Positions 37,713 to 46,346 of a DNA stretch of 56,648 bases are shown here, piece by piece. The first letter of the stretch is position 1. The number at the start of each line of letters is the position of its first letter. The notes beneath the pieces are model-generated. The model saw only the letters and a list, made by a program, of their open reading frames with translations, had not been told where the DNA came from and did not search any database. The position numbers and the translations under genes were made by a program. Origin of the DNA: Gammaproteobacteria bacterium (lineage in GTDB: Bacteria > Pseudomonadota > Gammaproteobacteria > Steroidobacterales > Steroidobacteraceae); the NCBI GenBank assembly GCA_027366635.1, contig DAHXNE010000092.1:1-56648 (forward strand), read 5' to 3'.

Positions 37713-38870
37713 TTGGGTATTCCACTGATTCAAAAGTATCGGGTCGCCCGATACATCATCGGCCGCAAGCTGCGCGGGCAGAAGCGCTATCCACTGGTGC
37801 TCATGCTCGAGCCGCTCTTTCAGTGCAATCTGGCCTGCGCTGGCTGCGGCAAGATCGATTACCCGAAGGAGATCTTGCAGCAACGCCTGTCGGTGGAAAA
37901 GGCGCTCGCCGCCGTGGAGGAATGCGGCGCGCCCATGGTGTCGATTCCGGGTGGCGAGCCGCTGATCCACAAGGACATGCCGCAGATCGTGGCGGGCATC
38001 GTCGAGCGCAAGCGGTTCGTGTATCTGTGCACGAACGCGATCCTGCTCGCCAAACACATAGACGAGTACCGCCCGTCCCCGTACCTCACCTTTTCGGTGC
38101 ACCTGGACGGCAACCGAGAGCGCCACGACGAGTCGGTGTGTCTGGAAGGCGTGTTCGACAAGGCGGTCGCGGCGATCCGTCTGGCCCGTTCCAAGGGTTT
38201 TCGCGTGACGGTCAACTGCACGCTGTTTCAGAACGAGAATCCCGACGGCGTGGCCGACTTCTTCGACACCGCGATGCAGCTCGGCGTCGAGGGGATCATG
38301 GTCTCGCCCGGGTACAGCTATCAGCATGCACCCCGTCAGGACGTGTTCCTCGGGCGCAGCGCGAGCAAGAACCTGTTCCGGGAGATCTTCACCCGCGGTC
38401 GCGCCCGCCGCGCGCGCTGGTCGTTCAACCACTCGGCGCTGTTTCTCGATTTCCTCGCCGGCAATCAGGCCTACCAGTGCACGCCTTGGAGCACCCCGAC
38501 GTACAACATCTTCGGCTGGCAGCGGCCCTGCTATCTGCTGACCGGCGAGGGCTACGCCGAGAGCTTCAGCTCGCTGATGGCGGATACCGCATGGGAGCGC
38601 TACGGCGTCGGCCGCAACCCGCTGTGCAACAACTGCATGGCGCACTGCGGTTACGAGGGCACCGCGGTCGATGACGCGTTCGCCCATCCGCTGAAGGCGC
38701 TGTGGCGCTCGCTGCGCGGGCCGCGCCTGACCGGACCGATGGCGCCGGAGCTGCCGCTGCTGTACGAGGAGCCGCCGCTGAAGGCGCAGGTGCCCGCCGA
38801 AGTGACCATCCCGCTCGGTGAGGTTGGTCAGGCCGCGAACCGGGAAGGTCGCCGTGTCAGCGGTGCCTGA
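37713..38870 (+). CDS. hpnH: HpnH, adenosyl-hopane synthase (radical SAM)
   Basis: 385-residue radical SAM enzyme that joins the adenosyl group of SAM to diploptene, giving adenosylhopane, the first step in making C35 hopanoids. The cluster site is CNLACAGC (Cys38, Cys42, Cys45), preceded by KRYPLVLMLEPLFQ. Further family blocks are VSIPGGEPLIHKDMP, YLCTNAILL, SVHLDGNRERHDESVC, SPGYSYQHAP and FLDFLAGNQAYQCTPW. CNNCMAHCGYEGTAV near the end holds more cysteines. The start is the TTG at 37713 with GGGAGA 7 bases upstream, giving MGIPLIQKYRVARYI, the family N-terminus. Confidence 0.94.
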   Translation: MGIPLIQKYRVARYIIGRKLRGQKRYPLVLMLEPLFQCNLACAGCGKIDYPKEILQQRLSVEKALAAVEECGAPMVSIPGGEPLIHKDMPQIVAGIVERKRFVYLCTNAILLAKHIDEYRPSPYLTFSVHLDGNRERHDESVCLEGVFDKAVAAIRLARSKGFRVTVNCTLFQNENPDGVADFFDTAMQLGVEGIMVSPGYSYQHAPRQDVFLGRSASKNLFREIFTRGRARRARWSFNHSALFLDFLAGNQAYQCTPWSTPTYNIFGWQRPCYLLTGEGYAESFSSLMADTAWERYGVGRNPLCNNCMAHCGYEGTAVDDAFAHPLKALWRSLRGPRLTGPMAPELPLLYEEPPLKAQVPAEVTIPLGEVGQAANREGRRVSGA

Positions 38871-39759
38871 GCTGCTGCCCGCGCAGCTCGAGCAATGGCG
38901 GGCGCGCATGGAGGATGCTCTGGCGCGCCGCCTGCCGCGCGCGGACCGCTGGCCCGAGCGGCTGCACGCGGCCATGCGCTACAGCGTGCTCGGCGGCGGC
39001 AAGCGTGTGCGGCCGATCCTGCTGCTTGCCACCGCGCGCACGCTGGGGCTGAGCGAGGAGCGCGTGGAGGCGGCGGCCTGCGCGCTCGAGCTGGTGCACG
39101 TCTACTCTCTGGTGCACGACGATCTGCCGGCGATGGATGACGATGATCTGCGCCGTGGCCGCCCGACCTGTCACAAGGCCTACGATGAGGCCACCGCGCT
39201 CTTGGTTGGCGACGCGCTGCAGTCGCTCGCCTTCGAGCTGCTCGCGCGCGATCCGGATTTGCCCGACTCCGGCGCGGTGCGCGCGCGTCTGGTCGGTCTG
39301 TTGGCCGAGGCCATCGGCAGCCTCGGCATGGCCGGCGGGCAGGCGATCGATCTGGAGTCCGAGGGACGCCGCCTCGACATCGAGCAGGTCGAGCGCATGC
39401 ATGCGCTGAAGACCGGTGCGCTGATCCGCGCCAGCGTCATGATGGGCGCGGCGTGTGTGCCGGATCTCGATCCACGCCGGGAGCGTGCCCTGGCGGGATT
39501 CGCCGCGCCGATCGGGCTGGCGTTTCAGATCCAGGACGATCTGCTCGATGAGCTCGGCGACACCGCCACGCTCGGCAAAGCGGCTCAATCGGACCGCGAG
39601 CGCGGCAAGTCGACGTATCCGGTGATCCTCGGCATTCCCGCCTCTCAGGACCGGGTCCAGCGCCTGAGCGAGCAGGCGCTCGAATCGCTCGCGCCGTTCG
39701 CCGCGGCCGCCGAGCCGCTGCGGGCGGTGGCCGAGTGGTTGCTGACGCGCCGCAACTGA
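38854..39759 (+). CDS. ispA: farnesyl diphosphate synthase
   Basis: 301-residue trans-prenyltransferase. The first aspartate-rich motif is DDLPAMDDDD, with the two residues between aspartates 1 and 4 typical of bacterial (type II) FPP synthases; the second is FQIQDDLLD. GGGKRVRP and the aromatic positions before motif 1 (HVYSLVHDD) fit a C15 product. KTGALI and DRERGKSTYP are also conserved. I chose the GTG at 38854, with GGGAAGG 6 bases upstream; it overlaps the hpnH stop by 17 bases. It supplies FPP to the squalene synthase that follows. Confidence 0.92.
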   Translation: MSAVPELLPAQLEQWRARMEDALARRLPRADRWPERLHAAMRYSVLGGGKRVRPILLLATARTLGLSEERVEAAACALELVHVYSLVHDDLPAMDDDDLRRGRPTCHKAYDEATALLVGDALQSLAFELLARDPDLPDSGAVRARLVGLLAEAIGSLGMAGGQAIDLESEGRRLDIEQVERMHALKTGALIRASVMMGAACVPDLDPRRERALAGFAAPIGLAFQIQDDLLDELGDTATLGKAAQSDRERGKSTYPVILGIPASQDRVQRLSEQALESLAPFAAAAEPLRAVAEWLLTRRN

Positions 39760-39772
39760 ATTTTCGTCCGGG

Positions 39773-40912
39773 ATGCTCATGCCAGACCTGTCCGAGTCCG
39801 ACGCGGCTTTCCAGGACCAGATCCTGCCGCTGGTGTCGCGCACCTTCGCGCTGACCATTCCGCAGCTGCCCGCCGCGCTGTGCACGCCGGTCACCAGCGC
39901 TTATCTGCTCTGCCGCATCGCTGACACGATCGAGGACGAGCCGAGGCTGTCGGCCGTCGATACCCATCGCTTTCTGCGGCGCTTCACGGCCGTGGTGCAG
40001 GGCCGGGAGGATGCGCAGCGCTTCGCCGCCGATGTGGTGCCGCACCTCAGCGACAGCACGCTCGCCGCCGAGCGCGATCTGGTCGCCAATACCGCGCGCG
40101 TGATGCGTGTGGTCGGGCGTCTGCAGCCGCGCCAGCGCGCCGCCATCCGCCGCTGCATCGCGGTGATGGGCCACGGCATGCATCGGTTCCAGCAGACCGC
40201 GAGCCTGCGCGGCCTGGCGCGCGCGACCGATCTGGACACCTACTGCTACTACGTCGCCGGGATCGTCGGCGAGACGCTCACCGAGCTGTTCTGTGCCTAC
40301 TCGAGCCAGATCGAGCGTCACTATCGGTCGTTGTACGCGCTGGCGCCGTCCTTCGGTCAAGGTCTGCAGATGACCAACATCCTGAAGGATGTCTGGGAGG
40401 ATCGCGCCCGCGGGGCATGCTGGCTGCCGCAGGAGGTGTTCAGCCGTTATGGCGTCGACCTCGCCAACCTGACGCCCGAGCGCAGCGATGCGCGCTTTCA
40501 TACCGGCATGATGGAGCTCGCCGGAGTGGCGCACCGGCACCTGCGCAATGCGCTCGCCTTTACCGTGCTGATCCCGGCTGAGGAGGCCGGCATCCGCAAG
40601 TTCTGCCTGTGGGCGATCGGGCTCGCGGCGCTGACGCTGCGCAAGATCCAGGACCATCCGGGGTTCACCGCCGGCAGCCAGGTGAAGGTGTCGCGCTCGG
40701 CCGTGGCGATGACTCAGACCCTGACCAACCTGGCGGTGCGCAACGATGCGATGCTGCGGCGGCTGTTCGAGCGCGCCGCGCGCGGGCTGCCGCTCGCCGC
40801 GCACGAGGTGCCGCTGCGGCCGGCGGGCGTGCCCGCCTTCGATGGCGCCGATGGCGACGCCGCCCTGGATGAGTACAGCGAAACCATGTCGTGTCAGGGC
40901 GCCGCGCCTTGA
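39773..40912 (+). CDS. squalene synthase (Sqs-type), single-enzyme route
   Basis: 379-residue squalene/phytoene synthase superfamily protein. Motif 1 is DTIED (residues 51-55, preceded by SRTFALTIP), and motif 2 is DVWED (206-210) in TNILKDVWED; YCYYVAGIVGETLTELF lies between. Length and these blocks are closer to the long squalene synthases, which convert two FPP to squalene with NADPH, than to HpnC or HpnD (about 280 residues each). Neither hpnC nor hpnE is present near it. The C-terminal 90 residues, which in Sqs carry a reductive step, are retained. It lies directly between ispA and shc. Confidence 0.83.
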   Translation: MLMPDLSESDAAFQDQILPLVSRTFALTIPQLPAALCTPVTSAYLLCRIADTIEDEPRLSAVDTHRFLRRFTAVVQGREDAQRFAADVVPHLSDSTLAAERDLVANTARVMRVVGRLQPRQRAAIRRCIAVMGHGMHRFQQTASLRGLARATDLDTYCYYVAGIVGETLTELFCAYSSQIERHYRSLYALAPSFGQGLQMTNILKDVWEDRARGACWLPQEVFSRYGVDLANLTPERSDARFHTGMMELAGVAHRHLRNALAFTVLIPAEEAGIRKFCLWAIGLAALTLRKIQDHPGFTAGSQVKVSRSAVAMTQTLTNLAVRNDAMLRRLFERAARGLPLAAHEVPLRPAGVPAFDGADGDAALDEYSETMSCQGAAP

Positions 40913-41057
40913 GCCGCTCCTGCAGACGCAGCAACGGGCTCGCCGGAGCCGGTCGGCCGCGGCCTTAACCGAAGAACAACCATGCATCCTTGCCCCACCA
41001 ACAGCCGAAGTGGCAGCTGCCGCGCCGATGTGCCGGCGGCCTGTGCCCGAGATTCGC

Positions 41058-43022
41058 ATGCACGAGCCGCTTGACCTCGAGGCGCGCGCCGAGCCGGCGG
41101 TACCCGCCTGGCCGCTCGACGGGCTGCGCCCGAGCGCGGCGCGCCCGGATGCGCTGGAGCGGGCCATCCGCGCCGCGCACGCCGCACTGCTCGGCCAGCA
41201 GCAGCCGGATGGTCATTGGGTGTACGAGCTCGAGGCCGACTGCACGATCCCGGCCGAGTACATCATGATGATGCACTACCTGGATGAGATCGATGCGCCG
41301 TTGCAGGAGCGCCTGGCGGTGTACCTGCGCGAGCACCAGCAGCCCGAGGGCGGCTGGCCGCTTTACCAGGGAGGAGGGCTGGATCTATCGTGCACCATCA
41401 AGGCGTATTTCGCGCTGAAGCTCGCCGGTGATGATCCGCAGTCCGAGCACATGTGCCGGGCGCGCGCGGCGGTGCTCGCGCGCGGCGGCGCGGCGCACGC
41501 CAATGTGTTCACGCGCATCGCGCTGGCGCTGTTCGGTCAGGTACCGTGGCGGGCCGTGCCGTACATCCCGGTGGAGATCATGCTCCTGCCGCGATGGTTC
41601 CCGTTCCATCTGGAGAAGGTCTCCTACTGGTCGCGCACCGTGATGGTGCCGCTGTTGGTGCTGTGCACGCTCAAACCCGCGGCGCGCAACCCGCAGCGGG
41701 TGGATATCCGGGAGCTGTTCAGCGTGGCCCCGGAGGACGAGCATCACTATTTCCGCCTGCCTGAGCGAGGCCGATGGCTTGCCCGGACGTTCTTCACGCT
41801 CGATCGGGTGTTCCGCGTGCTGGACCCGCTGATTCCGCGGGCCATGCGCGCGCGCGCGATCCGCCGAGCCGAGCGCTGGACGATCGAGCGGCTCAACGGC
41901 GAGGATGGCCTGGGGGCCATCTTTCCGGCCATGGTCAATGCGCTGGAGATGATGGTACTGCTCGGTTACCGAGCCGATGATCCGCGGCGCGTGACCGCCA
42001 AGCGGGCGCTGGAGAAGCTCGTGGTCGAGCAGGGTGATCGCGCCTACTGCCAGCCGTGCGTTTCCCCGGTCTGGGATACGGGCTTGGCCTGCCTGACGCT
42101 GCAGGCGGTGGGCGACGATGCGAGTCTGGCCGCCGCAAACCGAGGCTTGGACTGGCTGCGGCCCCGTCAGATCCTCGAGCCGGTCGGGGATTGGCGCGCC
42201 CGGCGGCCGGCGGTGCGCAGCGGTGGCTGGCCGTTTCAGTACGGCAATGCCCATTATCCGGATCTTGACGACACCGCGGTGGTGGCTTGGGCGATGCATG
42301 CGGCGCCGGGCCGGGAGCGCTACGCGCACAGCATCGAGCGCGCGCTCGATTGGCTGGTCGGCATGCAGAGCGCGGGTGGCGGCTTTGCGGCCTTCGATGC
42401 CGACAACACCCATTACAACCTCAATTACATTCCGTTTGCCGATCATGGCGCGCTGCTCGATCCGCCAACGAGCGACGTGACCGCGCGGGTGGTCACGGTG
42501 TTGGCCCGCGCCGGGCGGCCGCAGGATCGACCGGCGCTCGAGCGGGCGCTCGCGTTTCTGCGGCGCGAGCAGGAGCCGGACGGCTCATGGTTCGGCCGCT
42601 GGGGGAGCAACTACATCTACGGCACCTGGTCGGTGCTGGTGGCGCTCGAGGCGGCCGGCGTCCCGGCCGCCGATCCGATGGTGGTGCGTGCCGTCGAATG
42701 GCTGTGCGCGTGCCAGAACGCCGATGGCGGGTGGGGCGAAAGCAATGACAGCTACGACCGGGCGCGCTACGGCGTTCGGCCGTTCGTCAGTACGCCCTAT
42801 CAGACCGCATGGGCCGTGCTGGGGCTGATCGCGGCCGGCGAGCGGACCTCGCGGGCGACGCGCCGCGGCGTGGAGTTTCTGCTGCGTACGCAACAGCACG
42901 GCCTGTGGAGCCATCCGAGCTTCACCGCGCCGGGCTTTCCACGCGTGTTCTACCTCAAGTATCACGGCTACAGCGCCTACTTTCCGCTCTGGGCGTTGGC
43001 GGCCTATCGCCAGGGGAGCTAG
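41058..43022 (+). CDS. shc: squalene-hopene cyclase
   Basis: 654-residue membrane-associated cyclase that turns squalene into hopene. The catalytic acid motif DxDD is PDLDDTAVVAWAM (Asp402, Asp404, Asp405). QW repeats are visible at GQQQPDGHWVYELEAD, HQQPEGGWPLYQGG, EQEPDGSWFGRWG, CQNADGGWGESND and TQQHGLWSHP. A hydrophobic entrance helix (LALFGQVPWRAVPYIPVEIMLLP) is present. I chose the ATG at 41058 (MHEPLDLEARAE), though an ATG at 41028 would add 10 residues and neither has a good ribosome site. 145 bases separate it from the synthase. Confidence 0.95.
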   Translation: MHEPLDLEARAEPAVPAWPLDGLRPSAARPDALERAIRAAHAALLGQQQPDGHWVYELEADCTIPAEYIMMMHYLDEIDAPLQERLAVYLREHQQPEGGWPLYQGGGLDLSCTIKAYFALKLAGDDPQSEHMCRARAAVLARGGAAHANVFTRIALALFGQVPWRAVPYIPVEIMLLPRWFPFHLEKVSYWSRTVMVPLLVLCTLKPAARNPQRVDIRELFSVAPEDEHHYFRLPERGRWLARTFFTLDRVFRVLDPLIPRAMRARAIRRAERWTIERLNGEDGLGAIFPAMVNALEMMVLLGYRADDPRRVTAKRALEKLVVEQGDRAYCQPCVSPVWDTGLACLTLQAVGDDASLAAANRGLDWLRPRQILEPVGDWRARRPAVRSGGWPFQYGNAHYPDLDDTAVVAWAMHAAPGRERYAHSIERALDWLVGMQSAGGGFAAFDADNTHYNLNYIPFADHGALLDPPTSDVTARVVTVLARAGRPQDRPALERALAFLRREQEPDGSWFGRWGSNYIYGTWSVLVALEAAGVPAADPMVVRAVEWLCACQNADGGWGESNDSYDRARYGVRPFVSTPYQTAWAVLGLIAAGERTSRATRRGVEFLLRTQQHGLWSHPSFTAPGFPRVFYLKYHGYSAYFPLWALAAYRQGS

Positions 43023-43029
43023 AGCGCTC

Positions 43030-43773
43030 TTGAGCTGCGTCGGTATCGTCGTGGCGCTGGCATCCGAGGCTCGGGCGTTTGCGCCGGACGCTGCGGCTGC
43101 GGCCGGCAAGGGCGAGGTCGTGCAACTCGAAGACAACGCACTGCTCACCGTCAGTGGAATGGGTTGGGACGCCGCCGAAGCCGGAGCGGGGCGGCTGGTG
43201 CGCTCCGGTGCGACCGCACTCGCCAGTATCGGGACGGCCGGCGGTCTCGATCCGGCGCTGCGCTGCGGCGCGGTGCTGGTGCCGCGGGAGGCTCACATGC
43301 TCGAAGGCGAACCGCTGGCCGCGCATGCGTCGTGGCGGGCGGCGTTGCTTGCGGCGCTGCCGCGCGATTGTCAGGTCAGCGAAGACCCGCTGCTCACCAG
43401 CCGCGTCCCGGTCGGCTCGCGGCTCGACAAGGCGATCGCCTGGCGCGAGACCGGCTGCGCGGCGATCGACATGGAGAGTGCCGCCGTGGCGCGCGTCGCC
43501 GCGTCGGCGGCGGTGCCGTTCGTGGTGCTGCGGGTGGTCGTGGATACCGCCGGCGACGAGTTGCCCGAGCCGGTGGTCGCCGCGAGCCGCGGCGGGGAAC
43601 TCGCGTTGGGTCGCCTGCTGTGGGGTCTGGCGCTGACCCCATGGAACGTGGCGGCGGTCCACCGGCTCGCCCGGCGCTTTCGCACGGCGTGCGCCATGCT
43701 CGCGCGACTGGGAGAGGCGGATCTGCCCGCCCGGCGGGCGCTCACGGCCGGGCAGAGCAGGACGCGGCCGTGA
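43030..43773 (+). CDS. hpnG: HpnG, adenosylhopane nucleosidase/phosphorylase
   Basis: 247-residue protein of the PNP/UDP-type nucleosidase family in the HpnG group. It removes adenine from adenosylhopane to give ribosylhopane or its phosphate. Features are GIVVALASEARAF at the N-terminus, GMGWDAAEAGAG, IGTAGGLDP, and ETGCAAIDMESAAVARVA, which holds the Glu and Asp of the base site. The start is a TTG (43030), 7 bases after shc ends, with GGGGAG upstream. Its stop overlaps the hpnA start as GTGA. Confidence 0.88.
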   Translation: MSCVGIVVALASEARAFAPDAAAAAGKGEVVQLEDNALLTVSGMGWDAAEAGAGRLVRSGATALASIGTAGGLDPALRCGAVLVPREAHMLEGEPLAAHASWRAALLAALPRDCQVSEDPLLTSRVPVGSRLDKAIAWRETGCAAIDMESAAVARVAASAAVPFVVLRVVVDTAGDELPEPVVAASRGGELALGRLLWGLALTPWNVAAVHRLARRFRTACAMLARLGEADLPARRALTAGQSRTRP

Positions 43774-44783
43774 GGGCGCTGGTCACCGGCGCGAGCGGCT
43801 TCGTCGGGGCGGCGCTGGCGCGCACGCTGCTTGCGGCGGGCTGGCAGGTGCGCGCGCTGGTGCGTGCGGGCTCGGATCGACGCAATCTGCAGGCGCTCAT
43901 GCTGGAGACGGTGATCGGCGACCTCACCGACGAGCCCTCGCTACGGCGGGCCGTCGAGGGGTGCGACGCGGTGTTTCATGCCGCGGCGGACTACCGCCTG
44001 TGGGTGCCGGATCCGCAGTCGATGTACCACGCCAATGTCGACGGCACACGCAACCTGCTCGATGCGGCGCACCGAGCTGGCGTGGCGCGCATCGTCTATA
44101 CCAGCAGCGTTGCGTGCGTCGGCTTGCCGGCGGGCGGCGGCCCTGGTACCGAGCAGACTCCCGTGTCGCTCGCGGACATGGTGGGGCACTACAAGCGCTC
44201 GAAATTTCTCGCCGAGCAGGTGGCGCTGGAGGCGGCCGCGCGCGGGGTGCCCGTGGTGATCGTCAATCCGGCCGCGCCGGTCGGGCCGCGGGATCTGAAA
44301 CCCACGCCCACCGGGCAGATCGTGCTCGATGCGGCGCGCGGGCGCACACCGGCCTACGTGGATACGGGACTGAACATCGTGCATGTCGATGACGTCGCCG
44401 CTGGACACGTGCTGGCGTTTCACCGCGGGCGGGTTGGAGAGCGCTACATCCTCGGCGGGGAGAATCTGCCGCTGCGCACGATTCTCATCGAGATCACCCG
44501 GCTCGCGGGCCGCGCCCCACCACGCCTGAGGCTGCCGCATGGGGTGGTGCTGCCGATCGCCTACGTCGCCGAGGGGGTCGCGCGCCTCAGTGGCAAGCCC
44601 ACGCGCGTGACCGTCGACAGCGTGCGCATGGCCCGCAAGCGCATGTACTTCTCGAGCGAAAAAGCCGAGCGCGAGCTCGGCTATCGGTTCCGTCCGGCCC
44701 GTTTGGCCTTCGAGGATGCCCTGGAGTGGTTTCGCGCCCAGGGATATCTGCGCGGGAGCCGGCCGCCCGCCGGGCAGCCTTAG
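43770..44783 (+). CDS. hpnA: HpnA, hopanoid-associated sugar epimerase-type protein
   Basis: 337-residue short-chain dehydrogenase/epimerase of the HpnA group. The NAD(P) site is TGASGFVGAALA (residues 6-17), the active-site Ser/Tyr/Lys lie in YTSSVACVG and HYKRSKFLAEQ, and NPAAPVGPRD and NIVHVDDVAAGH follow. The reaction in hopanoid biology is not proven; reduction of the ribosylhopane side chain has been suggested. It starts with GTG overlapping hpnG. Its stop overlaps the stop of the convergent barrel gene by 4 bases. Confidence 0.87.
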   Translation: MRALVTGASGFVGAALARTLLAAGWQVRALVRAGSDRRNLQALMLETVIGDLTDEPSLRRAVEGCDAVFHAAADYRLWVPDPQSMYHANVDGTRNLLDAAHRAGVARIVYTSSVACVGLPAGGGPGTEQTPVSLADMVGHYKRSKFLAEQVALEAAARGVPVVIVNPAAPVGPRDLKPTPTGQIVLDAARGRTPAYVDTGLNIVHVDDVAAGHVLAFHRGRVGERYILGGENLPLRTILIEITRLAGRAPPRLRLPHGVVLPIAYVAEGVARLSGKPTRVTVDSVRMARKRMYFSSEKAERELGYRFRPARLAFEDALEWFRAQGYLRGSRPPAGQP

Positions 44784-46150
44784 AACGGGTAGCCGATGCC
44801 GGTGAAGACGGCCAGACCCTGGCTGCTGCGCCCGAGGCCCTCGCCGATGTCGACGTAGCCGACCACCGAGGGCGCGGCGATGCCGCGGAAGCCGATGCCG
44901 ACCACCGGATGCAATTGACTGATCGGCCATTGGCCGTAGTGCCGGAAGACGCGCCCGGCATCGACGAAGGGGGTCACCTGGATGTCGATGTGCGTCGATA
45001 AGGCGTTGAACTTCAACACGGTCTTGCGCAGCTCGAGGTTGAAGTCGAATGCGTTGCGGTCATAGAAGCGCGAGGTACCGTAACCGCGCAGCGGCTGTGA
45101 GCCACCGATGGTCTCGTGGTCGCCGCCCAGGCTGCTCAGGGCCCAGAACGGGACGTGATGGACCGTCGGCTCGTAGCGCAGGTCGAAATGGGTCGCCACG
45201 GTGAGGCTGCGGGTCGGCGACCAGTAGAAGCGGGCATCGACTCCGGCCTCGGTGAACAGCGAGCTGTCAATGTCGACGTTGCGGCTGGCGAGGCCGCCGT
45301 AGACGATGACGTACGCGCCGCTCGTCGGGATGACGATGTTGTTGCGCGTGTCGTAGACCAGCGCGATGCGCTGGAGCAGTTCGTGGGTGACGCCGAGTCC
45401 GAGGACGTTGCGGAAGCGTGTGGTGATCGAGGGGACCCCGGGAAGGTGGCCGGCGGTGATGCGCACTTTTCGGGCGATGAAGGTGTAGGCCAGCTGCCAC
45501 GTGTGCGAGATGTTCCAGCCGATCTTGGCCCGCGTCAGCAGCTCCTGGTCGGTGTACACGGTCTGGTTGATGCGCCGCGACTCATTGCCGATGCCGTAGA
45601 AGCGCGAGGTGCCGCTGCGGTTGTACTCGAGCTGTACGCTCCACGACCAGCGGCTCTCGCGCAGCCGTCCGGTCTCGAATTTGGCATTGAACCAGCTCTG
45701 GACGCGCTGGCTCAGCCCGCCTTCGATGTACCACTGCGTGTCCGGCGAGGGATAGTCGAAGATCCGGCCGTCGATGCCCACGCCGAAGTTGGAGTTGTAG
45801 TTGATGTCCGGGGCGATGATGCGGGTGATCTGGCCGGCGGCATTGGTATGCAGTACCGTCGGGATGACCCCCAGGGTGAGACCGCTCAGCGGATCGACGG
45901 CGGTCAGGGGCACCGGCAGCACCGGCCAGGTGGTCGGATTGAGCCAATTGATCTTGCGCGCCCGCGGCGGCGGCGCCTGGGCGGCGCTGCGGACCGTGGC
46001 ATGAATCGCCGCGGCGCGCGAACCCGGCCGGAGTTGGGGCGCGACTTTCGGCGCAGTGTCGGCGGCGGCCGCGTGAGCCGCCCCAGACATCCCGAGCGCC
46101 AGCAGGGCCGCTGCCATGAGTGGCCACGTTGGGCTATGCTTGCGGGACAT
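44780..46150 (-). CDS. POTRA-less Omp85-type outer-membrane barrel protein
   Basis: 456 residues with a signal peptide (PLMAAALLALGMSGAAHAA). A proline-rich and low-complexity linker precedes a beta-barrel of the bacterial surface antigen family. SQPLRGYGTSRFYDRN matches the conserved VRGY loop motif of Omp85 proteins and the chain ends in IGYPF with a terminal Phe, the assembly signal of outer-membrane barrels. No POTRA modules are seen, so it is not BamA or TamA itself. It is convergent with hpnA and divergent from hpnB. Its cargo or substrate is unknown; export of a hopanoid or a lipid is only a positional guess. Confidence 0.78.
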   Translation of the reverse strand: MSRKHSPTWPLMAAALLALGMSGAAHAAAADTAPKVAPQLRPGSRAAAIHATVRSAAQAPPPRARKINWLNPTTWPVLPVPLTAVDPLSGLTLGVIPTVLHTNAAGQITRIIAPDINYNSNFGVGIDGRIFDYPSPDTQWYIEGGLSQRVQSWFNAKFETGRLRESRWSWSVQLEYNRSGTSRFYGIGNESRRINQTVYTDQELLTRAKIGWNISHTWQLAYTFIARKVRITAGHLPGVPSITTRFRNVLGLGVTHELLQRIALVYDTRNNIVIPTSGAYVIVYGGLASRNVDIDSSLFTEAGVDARFYWSPTRSLTVATHFDLRYEPTVHHVPFWALSSLGGDHETIGGSQPLRGYGTSRFYDRNAFDFNLELRKTVLKFNALSTHIDIQVTPFVDAGRVFRHYGQWPISQLHPVVGIGFRGIAAPSVVGYVDIGEGLGRSSQGLAVFTGIGYPF

Positions 46151-46346
46151 GCGGATCCATGTTCATCAACTCAATCAGCGTACGTTCCGCGTCCTGTGCA
46201 CGCGGCCTCGGGCTTGCGACAGTGGGCGCCATCAAGGCCATGGGTTTCCCAGGCGCGCCGATGGTGCGAAAGCGGCCAATGGGCGATCTTGGGCTGCGGA
46301 TTATATCGATGAATCATGATTTCCACAGGCCGGCGTAGCCGGGGGC

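Noticed and set aside
43164-43769. N-terminal extension of the hpnA frame over hpnG
   Set aside because: The extension is hpnG read in another frame. hpnA has its own GTG at 43770 that overlaps the hpnG stop and begins with the NAD-binding motif.
46116-46338. Short frames upstream of hpnB
   Set aside because: They overlap the signal-peptide end of the barrel gene, lack ribosome sites and have no conserved features; the stretch is treated as a divergent promoter region.
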